A stretch of DNA of 64,000 nucleotides from Adenophora triphylla var. japonica (lineage: Eukaryota > Streptophyta > Magnoliopsida > Asterales > Campanulaceae), in the NCBI GenBank assembly GCA_022495995.1, contig JAFEMH010002585.1, positions 98,501 through 162,500 of the forward strand. Direction: 5' to 3'. A model generated the notes under the pieces. It did not search any database and was not told where the DNA came from. It saw only the letters and a program-made list of their open reading frames with translations. The translations under genes were made by a program, and so were the position numbers. Shown here one piece after another: positions 1 to 8,053 of the stretch. How positions within the stretch are numbered: position 1 is the stretch's first letter; each line of letters starts with the position of its first letter.

Positions 1-1320
1 GTTGGTCCATGGGATCAATTTTGGAGATGATTTTTGGTTGGAGGTATCCCTATTCCTTACTTTATTTTGTTGCATTAGGGACAATGCATGATTTAAGTTT
101 GGGGGTGTGGGGTACTTGCTTGTCTGTTTGTTTGATTCACCATATTAGTTAGGATTTACTGCTTTTGTAGTTAGGATTTTTAATTTAAAAAAAAAAATTG
201 AAAATTTTTCTTGAAAAAATAGTTAGCTATGTCTTTAACATTCTTGGTGTTCCCCATAATTGCATGTGAATGGTTGTGACCGCTAATGAGGATAATTGGT
301 TGTGATAATATGTATATGCAAGTTGGTATATTTTTGGTTAATTGTGGTACATTACTTAAGAGTTATAATTGTGTCCTAAATCTCTTAGTTGCAGTTTTGT
401 GTAATCTTGGAAATATTCTCTTTGTTGATAATTTTGATCCATGTTTATAACGTTTAGAGTACACCATCATCTTTTAAGTTAATGAGTTTGTTTATCAATT
501 AGCAACATTAGGCAAGTCATAAGATGAGTATTCCTTTGATGTGAATGGAATTTGACCCCCCCCTTGTTATCTTGAGAAAAAAAAAAGAAAAAAAAGATGG
601 GAATGAGAGCAATGACAATGCAACTTATACTCGGTGAAACCTCCAGACGCGTAGATTAATTGGTTAGGGATTATTCTAGCTTAACCAGATTTCTGGGTAT
701 GCAGTAGCGTTATGGAGGAAGAGCTTTACCGCCGTGATGGTCCGTACCAAGCTCGATACCGAAGTGGCTAACTCTCAAAACCTTTAAATAAATCTCTACC
801 TAGTATTAGGGGCATGGAGTTCGCTGCTACAGTGTTCCCTACTTGAACGGTAGAAGATTTTAAAATGTGCTTAAAGAATCCAGTTTGGGGGGGGTGTAAG
901 CGGTTCCTGGGAGTATTCATGCTTTGTGTTTAAAAAGTGTTGTTGTTTGATAAATAAAGTCAATAAAATAAAAGATGGTTGGTGTACTTAGCTTGGTAAA
1001 AAAATGGATCTTGATTGTGAGTAAAGAGAGAGATGGTAGTGCATAAAGAGATTTATGGTGTAATTATAATGGTTAAGTAAGATACTACAATTAATGGAAA
1101 ATATATTGATACTTGCATAAGTGGAAGATATTATCCTGCGGTTAATTGGTTGATGGTATTTTGTGATTTCTCGCAATTGTGGAACATGCAAGAATGGAGG
1201 GACATAGTTGATTATTTGGTAGAGTAGTTGTTTTTATTTTTGTGTCCGTTTAGTTGTATTGTTTATAGTTTATTTTGGTGTTTGCTCGAGGACTAGCAAA
1301 TGTTTAAGTTTGGGGGTATT
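1..1320 (+). mobile_element. 3' internal region of a Ty3-type LTR retrotransposon
   Basis: No convincing protein is encoded here. Two purine-rich tracts with the core AAGTTTGGGGGT are visible (about 95-110 and 1306-1320). The second directly abuts an LTR-like start (TGATGAG at 1321), the position of a polypurine tract priming plus-strand DNA synthesis. Such tracts are familiar from Athila/Tat-group Ty3 elements, so I assign that group tentatively. The element enters from the left edge, so its coding part is outside the window. Confidence 0.55.
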
Positions 1321-2716
1321 TGATGAGTGAGTTTTACACTCATCCATTGACTACTTTATGAACTTATTATTTGCTTAATCCTTGAGTTTTGTGTGTTTTA
1401 ATAGATGTTTTAGTGTTCTTTAGTTTTCAGTGGTCCAATTGAAGATTTGAGGAAATTGGAAGAATTTTGTGAATAAATCAAGTGGCAAAATGGAATGTTG
1501 CAATTGTGGGACGGACCGAATTCAATTGGTTACACTCATCCATGGACAATGCAAGCAAGCAAGGTGGCCGGCCAAATGAAAATCGGTTGGGCCAAGGAAG
1601 GAGCAAATTTGGGCCGAGGTATAAAGGAATTGGGCCAAGCCTCGGCCGAAGGAAAAGGAAAGAAAATGGCCACAACATTCAGGCGTGTGGGCGATCGCTC
1701 GAGGTTGTTATGGGCGGCCGCGCATGAGCAATTGTTTTGAAGACAAAATGTTTCTGGAGACATGGCCGACCGCCCATGGTGCTGAGGGCGACCGCCCACG
1801 AGGCGAATTGCGGACGGATCTAGGAGGATTGGAACGGACGGGAGATAAATAATGCTTATTAATTGTGACTTTTCATGTGGAATTGAAGGAGTATTAACAG
1901 CAGCCGTGGGTTTCTTTAGGGACAATCACTCTTATATATTATTATTGCTTTTTAGTTTTAGAATTCAATCATCTTTCCATAGCTTCTTTTTCTTCTCCAA
2001 ATTTCCTGGGTGTTCTTCATGTTCATGGATAGCTAAACTTTTTAGTTCTTGGAATTGGAGGTAACACTTTATGTTTTGAGTTTTATTTTTCATCTTTATC
2101 TTTGTATTACTTGGAATTATCAAGTTGCTTTTCAATGGAATTTTAGAACCTTTATCTTGATCACATAATTGTTCTTGAATAATTTAGAATTTCAATTGTG
2201 AAACGCCAAATTTACAATTGAAATTAGTCTTGGCTTGATTTTCACAATTTGTTGAATCCCCGCCAAAAGATTCATACGAATTGTGGTTTCTTTTGTGTTC
2301 TCAAGTTCTAATTGGGTTTCTAATTAATCTATGAACGGGCCAAGGGAATAGATTAATTGGAAACACTTGATTGCAAATCACCCGCCGAAGTGTCCCAATC
2401 ATACTTTTGTAAGAACAAAACCCCAAGTATACTTTGATTGATGAATTGTGAAACTTGAGCATAATTTGTGAAGCCAATTCCGGAAATTTTCTCCTTATTA
2501 TTGAAATCTCTTTTATAATCAATTTTACTTAATTTTTGCAAAAGCATTAGTCTTAAAAATCAACAAATCCTTCACTTTACAAGCTTTTTGTCATAGCAGT
2601 AATTTTATACACTTTAAACTTCGTGTCTCGGTGGTTCGACCCGACTTACCCTATCTACAAATAAACTGTAGATAGTTTGAGTTGGAAATTTTCTTTTGAC
2701 GTTTCGACGCTCGTCA
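1321..2716 (+). mobile_element. 3' LTR of the same retrotransposon
   Basis: This segment begins TGATGAG and ends CTCGTCA, a near-perfect short inverted pair of the TG...CA type, and it follows the purine tract at 1306-1320. At about 1.4 kb it fits Athila/Tat-group LTRs. Short open frames inside it (1478-1925) overlap on both strands and look fortuitous. The matching 5' LTR is outside the window, so the boundaries rest on the termini alone. Confidence 0.55.
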
Positions 2717-3138
2717 ATGGCGTAGTATGTCCTGCGACACAACTAGCCATTCATGGTCCTGTGTCGGGCGACATACTTAGCCAACTACAGCAGGTCCCTT
2801 TTCATCTGTAATCTGTTTACCTCGTTGTAATCGGGACGTGGCCCCCCAAAATAAGTGGCTCACAAGATGTAATTCCATCTGTTCATCAATAAAGAAAAGC
2901 ATTAATGTGCATTTTATACATATTTTGTCTCACACAATTGCACACACTTTTGAATGTTTTGGATGTTGAACATAGAAAGACTCGTCTACGGACGAGGCGT
3001 GTTGGGTGAACTCTCGGTTCTTCCCAACACGTAACCTGACCCCCGGACCCATTTTCTCTTTAAAAGGTTTTCAATGTTTCCTTTAAAACGGCGTGGCGAC
3101 TCCTAAAAATTTTATTATTTTTCGGCGAGCGTTCATTC
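2717..3138 (+). mobile_element. LTR-end and primer-site fragment of a Tat/Ogre-type element
   Basis: The stretch ends with CGGCG followed by TGGCGACTCC at 3094-3103. In Ogre/Tat elements this sequence is a primer-binding site complementary to the 3' end of tRNA-Arg. Upstream text (CTCGGTTCTTCCCAACACG near 3020) also resembles Ogre-type LTR ends. The fragment stops at the 26-bp repeat next to the mariner element. Family assignment is from recollection of consensus words, not alignment. Confidence 0.35.
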
Positions 3139-3139
3139 A

Positions 3140-3165
3140 ATATGTAACTCATGAAACCCTAAATA
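3140..3165 (+). repeat. 26-bp repeat unit flanking the mariner compound (copy 1)
   Basis: The unit starts ATATGTAACTCATGAAACC and ends CTAAATA. The same word occurs at 7201-7226 immediately beyond the compound element, and in slightly changed form at 7593-7617 and 7618-7643. It looks like a small pre-existing minisatellite into which a mariner element and a Stowaway MITE inserted. Confidence 0.7.
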
Positions 3166-3420
3166 TACTCCCTCCATCCCGCCGATCATAAGAAAGCTTT
3201 CCATTTTGGGCGTCCCGCCAATCTTAAGAATTCCCAAAATGAAAAGTTTTTATCATTATTATATTGGGCCTACCCCACCCAACTATCACTAATAAAACTA
3301 AATTAAGACCCAGCCCAATTAACCCTCCCTAATTAAATCAAACTAATTGAACTGGCCCAATTACATGGATCAAACCAAACCCATTTCCATCAAACAAACC
3401 CTAACCCTATTTTCATTTCA

Positions 3421-3423
<3 letters not shown>

Positions 3424-3456
<33 letters not shown>
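3424..3456 (+). repeat. (CT)n microsatellite
   Basis: A run of TC dinucleotides about 33 bases long lies roughly 80 bases upstream of the ATG of the antisense exon in the left arm. CT-rich leaders are common in plant 5' UTRs, which supports reading this as the captured start of a host gene. The counterpart in the right arm (6877-6930, GA on this strand) is longer. Confidence 0.85.
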
Positions 3457-3460
<4 letters not shown>

Positions 3461-3532
3461 CTCATACTTCTCTCTTTGTAACTCCTTTCGTTTCTCTCAC
3501 AGCTCCGCTCACACAAACCCTAAATTCCTGCC

Positions 3533-3953
3533 ATGGATTCGTCGGATTTAAATGATTCCGACAGGGATCTAGGCTTTCCACTCAATTTCGATTCATTTCC
3601 GCCGTTTATTTTTCCAATTATTTCTGGTATAACTGGTCTCTCCGACGAGACACCTCTGTGTTCTAACCTCGAATTTGTTCCTTCCTGGTGTGATTCTTCT
3701 ATCTCCAACGATGAAACTGTGAAAGAGTCGCCGGAGGAGGGTTGTGAGCTGGTGGCATCGAAGAGACGATTTGGGGAAGAATTTGTTGGCCTATTGGAAG
3801 GCTTTAGGACACCGTCACTGTCTCGAAATGTTGGGGATAATGTTCCCTTGGTCGAAAGGCCCTAACCCAGATGTTAGTCCATTTTTTCCGGATACAGAAG
3901 CTATTCAACTCATGCTTCAGATACGAGGAAAACAAATCCAAGAAGGAAAACAG
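3533..3953 (+). pseudogene. Captured host-gene 5' exon, left-arm copy
   Basis: An ATG opens a frame of 110 codons beginning MDSSDLNDSDRD and stopping at 3865. A second frame (to PDVSPFFPDTEAIQLML) continues to a GT donor-like site after CAG at 3953, so the original exon probably carries a frameshift near 3850. It sits behind a CT-rich leader, like the beginning of an ordinary plant gene, and is opposite in orientation to the transposase of the same arm. I do not recognise the protein. It has an acidic, Ser/Asp-rich start and no obvious domain. The same exon exists in the right arm (6381-6801). Confidence 0.5.
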
Positions 3954-4283
3954 GTCTAATCTCTCTATTTCTGGTATTATTTGAAAACTTAGGGATTTAC
4001 TCGTGTGTAAGAGCATGTTGTTGATTGTGATTATGGGGAATATTATGTGAAATGATGATGCTCTTTGTTTACTTGAGACACATGTGTTTATGATTGGTGT
4101 TTTTATTTGATACGAACAGATTACTATGCTTCGATTATTGCCTAGGGTTGATTGATTGTGTTTGGCTGGGACTTTGATTGTGGTTATGTTGCCATTTGAT
4201 TGTTTTTGGATGAAATGTGCATTTGATGTGCTTGGAAAAGGAGAACATTGCTGGAAAAATAAATGAGTTTTGACTTTGCTTAC

Positions 4284-4798
4284 ATTTCTGAGTAGCATCT
4301 CCTTTGTCACTGTTTTGTTGATTGACGCCATTGGTTTGGTCACCATTGTTCCAGCAACTCTATTTATGCTACTCCTCTTTACTGGCTCTCTTTTTGTAAA
4401 TGGCCACATGCCTATCTTTCCATCAAACAAAAGAACCCCTTCATTTGAATAAATGGGCCTACTAACTGCACACAAGAACATTACCTTAGGGATGTACCTT
4501 TTACTTCGGCATGATCTATGAGGTTCAATTTCTCCTGAACACATGTAGTATCTTTCCATTGCTTTTGTCATGTAAAACCATTTTTAACATGCTCTTAAAC
4601 TGAAATTTACTAAGAGAAAAATCCCATTTAGGCCATGATAAACTGAATTTCAGCCTTGCATATTTATTGGCTTCGGTTAATGACGGAGTGATTGCATTCG
4701 TGTGAGCCCTGATCACACCCTCCTTTTTCCATCTCCCAACAGTGCTCTTACTCACTCCCAATGCAGCCCCCAAATCTCTAATTGTGCCTCTTTGTTGA
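4284..4798 (-). pseudogene. Mariner transposase remnant, left arm
   Basis: The reading QQRGTIRDLGAALGVSKSTV matches the helix-turn-helix part of the transposase at 5247-6050. The region then follows the same protein to the GTAAG donor. It lacks the first half of the gene. It also has an internal deletion of roughly two dozen bases after the FKSM residues that removes the IDEK segment holding the first catalytic aspartate. It cannot encode an active enzyme. Confidence 0.8.
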
Positions 4799-5246
4799 TA
4801 TATTAGTATATACTCCCTCCGTCCCGCCGATCTTAATAAAGTTTCAAATGGCACGGGGATTAAGGAATATCACTATTTTATTCCAAAAGGACAAGTGGGT
4901 CAAAAATTAAGAGTTATTCACCTTTTTGATTAACTCTTAATCAGTTTCCCCCCAAATTAAAATTCAAACTAGAGAAGTCAAATCAAATTGTGCTTTCTGA
5001 ATATTACAGCTGGAATTGTTTACAAAATATCTAAACCTATTCTAGTATTACAAAATATCACCAGGATCACCAAACAAAACCATTTCACTTCATAAAATAA
5101 ACTGGTTTTCAAAATTTTCCCGGGGATCACCATTTTCCCACCAAAAGTAGTCTTCCCACCATTTCAAAAGTGCCCCTATAAATAAGGCATTCACTGTTTA
5201 CAAACCCTTAACTTTCAAAGTCATAACCAAGACACAAATCAAAAAG
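4799..5246. other. Mariner 5' terminal region and transposase promoter region
   Basis: This spacer between the inverted arms contains the element's second terminus (from 4813), about 400 bases of AT-rich non-coding DNA, and TATAAATAAG at about 5177-5186. That is a plausible TATA box some 65 bases upstream of the transposase ATG. Nothing else is apparent. Confidence 0.5.
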
Positions 5247-6050
5247 ATGGTGAGGAGAGCCGACTTAACAGCAGAAGAGAGGAACCATCTGGGCAAATAC
5301 TTGTTGACCTACGCTGTTGGTGGAAATCTCCCAAAGGGCAAAATCAAGGAAGCTGTGGAGAGGTTCGCGGTTTCTCGCTCGACGGTGTACTTGATGGGGA
5401 TAGAAGTCCGGCGTCAAATGGGAGGAAATGCTCCATTGTCTCTAACTTCAAAAAAGAGTACAAGTAGAAAAAAAATTGTCCAGTTAGATCAAGTAAAGAT
5501 GAAAACAATTCCAAATCAACAAAGAGGCACAATTAGAGATTTGGGGGATGCATTGAGAGTGAGTAAGAGCACTGTTGGGAGATGGAAAAAGGAGGGTGTG
5601 ATCAGGGCTCACACGAATGCAATCACTCCGTCATTAACCGAAGCCAATAAATATGCAAGGATGAAATTCAGTTTATCATGGCTTAAATGGGATTTTTCTC
5701 TTAGTAAATTTCAGTTTAAGAGCATGTTCCATGTCATACACATTGATGAAAAATGGTTTTACATGACAAAAGCAATGGAAAGATACTACATGTGTCCAGG
5801 AGAAATTGAACCTCATAGATCATGCCAAAGTAAAAGGTACATCCCTAAGGTAATGTTCTTGTGTGCAGTTAGTAGGCCCATTTATTCAAATGAAGGGGTT
5901 CTTTTGTTTAATGGAAAGATAGGCATGTGGCCATTTACAAAAAGAGAGCCAGCAAAGAGGAGTAGCATAAATAGAGTTGCTAGAACAATGGTGACCAAAC
6001 CAATGGCGTCAATCAACAAAACAGTGACAAAGGAGATGCTACTCAGAAAT
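5247..6050 (+). pseudogene. Mariner-like transposase, 5' exon only
   Basis: The 268-codon exon shows the plant MLE order. There is an N-terminal domain ending near STVYLMGIEVRR, a helix-turn-helix (TIRDLGDALRVSKSTVGRWK, about residues 95-115), then the catalytic start HIDEKWFYMTK with the first Asp of the DD39D triad. The family words CAVSRPIY, GKIGMWPFTK and MVTKPMASINKTVTKEMLL follow. The frame runs into GTAAGC at 6051, a good splice donor, and the distal exon with the QQDNA-type second Asp is absent. Known family function: cut-and-paste transposition at TA. This copy lacks two of three catalytic residues. The ATG was chosen because the upstream sequence is AT-rich and a TATA-like box lies about 65 bases before it. 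Confidence 0.85.
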
Positions 6051-6380
6051 GTAAGCAAAGTCAAAACTCATTTATTTTTCCAGCAATGTTCTCTTTTTCC
6101 AAGCACATCAAATGCACATTTCATCCAAAAACAATCAAATGGCAACATAACCACAATCAAATTCCCAGCCAAACACAATCAATCAACCCTAGGCAATAAT
6201 TGAAGCATAGTAATATGTTCGTATCAAATAAAAACACCAATCATAAACACATGTGTCTCAAGTAAACAAAGAGCATCATCATTTCACATAAAATTCCCCA
6301 TAATCACAATCAACAACATGCTCTTACATACGAGTAAATCCCTAAGTTTTCAAATAATACCAAAAATAGAGAGATTAGAC

Positions 6381-6801
6381 CTGTTTTCCTTCTTAGATTT
6401 GTTTTCCTCGGATCTGAAGCATGAGTTGAATAGCTTCTGTATCCGGAAAAAATGGACTAACATCTGGGTTAGGGCCTTTCGACCAAGGGAACATTATCCC
6501 CAACATTTCGAGACAGTGACGGTGTCCCAAAGCCTTCCAATAGGCCAACAAATTCTTCCCCGAATCGTCTCTTCGACGCTACCAGCTCACAACCCTCCTC
6601 CGGCGACTCTTTCACAGTTTTATCGTTGGAGATAGAAGAATCACACCAGGAAGGAACAAATTCGAGGTTAGAACACAGAGGTGTCTCGTCGGGGAGACCA
6701 GTTATACCAGAAATAATTGGTAAAATAAACGGTGAAAATGAATCGAAATTGAGGGGAAAGCCTGGATCCCTGTCGGAATCATTTAAATCCGACGAATCCA
6801 T
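6381..6801 (-). pseudogene. Captured host-gene 5' exon, right-arm copy
   Basis: This is the reverse-strand counterpart of 3533-3953. It has the same MDSSDLNDSDRD start, 110 codons, and the same stop after VERP, followed by a GT-type donor at 6380. It faces the transposase tail to tail and occupies the space where the transposase 3' exon would be. The two copies differ by a handful of substitutions (for example Leu/Pro and Phe/Ser in the first 25 residues). Product not recognised. Either a captured exon or, less likely, an accessory gene proper to this mariner lineage. Confidence 0.5.
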
Positions 6802-6873
6802 GGCATGAATTTAGGGTTTGTGAGGGCGGCGCTGTGAGAGAAACCAAAGGAGTTACAAAGAGAGAAGTATGAG

Positions 6874-6876
<3 letters not shown>

Positions 6877-6930
<54 letters not shown>
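6877..6930 (+). repeat. (GA)n microsatellite
   Basis: A long run of GA dinucleotides is the right-arm equivalent of the CT run at 3424-3456. The copy here is about 20 bases longer, consistent with slippage since the duplication. Confidence 0.85.
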
Positions 6931-6935
<5 letters not shown>

Positions 6936-7200
6936 TGAAATGAAAATAGGGTTAGGGTTTGTTTGATGAAAATGGGTTTGGTTTGATCCATGTAATTGGG
7001 CCAGTTCAATTAGTTTGATTTAATTAGGGAGGGTTAATTGGGCTGGGTCTTAATTTAGTTTTATTAGTGATAATTGGGTGGGGTAGGCCCAATATAATAA
7101 TGATAAAAACTTTCCATTTTGGAAATTCTTAAGATTGGCAGGACACCTAAAATGGAAAGTTTTCTTAAGATCGGCGGGACGGAGGGAGTATACTGGAGTA

Positions 7201-7226
7201 ATATGTAACTCATGAAACCCTAAATA
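7201..7226 (+). repeat. 26-bp repeat unit (copy 2) between mariner and MITE
   Basis: Identical to the unit at 3140-3165. It separates the mariner compound from the Stowaway MITE that starts at 7230. Confidence 0.7.
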
Positions 7227-7229
7227 CTA

Positions 7230-7590
7230 CTCCCTCCGTCCCACTTCAATTGAGCCACTTTTCTTTTTGGAACGTCCCACTTCAAATGATCCATTCCATA
7301 AATGGAAAGAAGTGAATAGTGTTTCGGACATTTATACCCTCGTAATGTTTATATATTTACAAAAAAATAATTCATTATACCCTTATAATTTTAACATACT
7401 TACAAAAAAATCAATCGTTAACTTACTATTCCTCCCACTCATTCTCTTTCCTATTAAATGTTTTTAATTTTTACATTTTCTCTCCTCTAATCTTCTCCCC
7501 ACTTTCAATTCTTTACTCATTTTAAAAAAAAAAAAATTCTTAAAAAGCGTGCAAAGATGTCATGGCTTAATTGAAGTGGGACGGAGGGAG
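7230..7590. mobile_element. Stowaway-type MITE
   Basis: Termini CTCCCTCCGTCCCACTTCAA and its reverse complement flank a 361-bp AT-rich core, with TA on both sides (7228-7229, 7591-7592). The inverted match extends about 30 bases. There is no coding capacity. Stowaway elements are mobilised by mariner transposases, and the first 13 bases equal those of the mariner element next door. Confidence 0.88.
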
Positions 7591-7592
7591 TA

Positions 7593-7643
7593 ATATGTAA
7601 ATCATGAAACCATAAAAATATGTAACTCATGAAACCATAAATA
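7593..7643 (+). repeat. Two tandem copies of the 25-26-bp repeat
   Basis: Two adjacent variants (starts at 7593 and 7618) of the ATATGTAACTCATGAAACC word show that the unit exists in tandem away from the transposons. This argues that it is host minisatellite rather than a target-site duplication. Confidence 0.6.
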
Positions 7644-8053
7644 GTTACACATGTTACTATAAGATTAATCAGGTTGTATATTACTATAAGATACAACTCA
7701 TTACTATACGAGCTTGTATTACTATACAAGTTCAGAACAAGCGAGACTGTGATCACACCGGCCCCAGGCGTACTGCACAAACCCTGAATCTTTTACAAGA
7801 GAGCATCTGTCTTCTTTAAAAAAATGGTGAAACGAATTGTCCACGAACAAAAACTTATACTACTTCATAGATTGTAACACGAATATACCAAAATGTATAA
7901 TCCTACAAAACAAATGTTTCCAGAAAGTTTACTCTATATCAACTCATTCTAAGTCAATCGTGTCCTCCCGAGCTGAGCCTAGCTTAAGAAGAAGAGAAAC
8001 AAAAGAGATCCAAAACATACAATACATGCCTAGCAAAGATATACTAGATTGTC
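7644..8053 (-). other. 3' flank and presumed 3' UTR of RRP45
   Basis: AT-rich sequence lies downstream of the RRP45 stop codon. The first 200 bases (8053 down to about 7830) are likely 3' UTR. Short repeated words around TTACTATA (7655-7735) are present. No other gene is visible. Confidence 0.4.

Larger units (their letters stand above)
3168..4798 (-). mobile_element. Inverted partial copy of the mariner-like element
   Basis: It matches 5515-7188 in reverse orientation and breaks off inside the transposase gene at the word ATCAACAAAGAGGC. It then runs through a few unrelated bases into the intact element's terminus at 4813. It carries its own CTCCCTCC terminus at 3168, a CT microsatellite, the antisense exon and a transposase remnant. 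The arms differ by point changes and by microsatellite length. Confidence 0.85.
3168..7188. mobile_element. Mariner-like compound with a large inverted partial duplication
   Basis: The unit is bounded by CTCCCTCC...GGAGGGAG termini and by TA dinucleotides (3166-3167 and 7189-7190), as expected for Tc1/mariner. A third, internal copy of the terminus starts at 4813, so 4813-7188 is an element in its own right. The segment 3168-4798 is the reverse complement of 5515-7188 with scattered differences. The whole therefore has two arms of about 1.63 and 1.67 kb around a spacer of about 0.7 kb. A read-through transcript would fold into a long hairpin. Confidence 0.85.
4813..7188 (+). mobile_element. 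Mariner-like element, full-length right copy
   Basis: This 2.4-kb unit has inverted termini (CTCCCTCCGTCCCGCCGATC at the left, its reverse complement at the right) and TA on both sides. It encodes the first transposase exon on the plus strand. The region where the second exon with the remaining catalytic aspartates should lie instead holds an antisense piece of another gene (6381-6801). It is therefore non-autonomous. Nearby Stowaway MITEs share the CTCCCTCCGTCCC terminus, so they could have been mobilised by relatives of this element. Confidence 0.8.

Noticed and set aside
1478..1925. Three overlapping open frames of 66-129 codons
   Set aside because: They lie within the LTR on opposite strands and shadow each other. 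No recognisable protein content.
3424..3456. Microsatellite as evidence of a regulatory GAGA element
   Set aside because: Length differs between the two arms and no functional context can be shown. It is treated as a simple repeat in a leader.
3804..4571. Long minus-strand open frame of 255 codons
   Set aside because: Its first half is the transposase relic, and the rest runs through what would be the intron and the antisense exon. It is open by chance and is not one protein.
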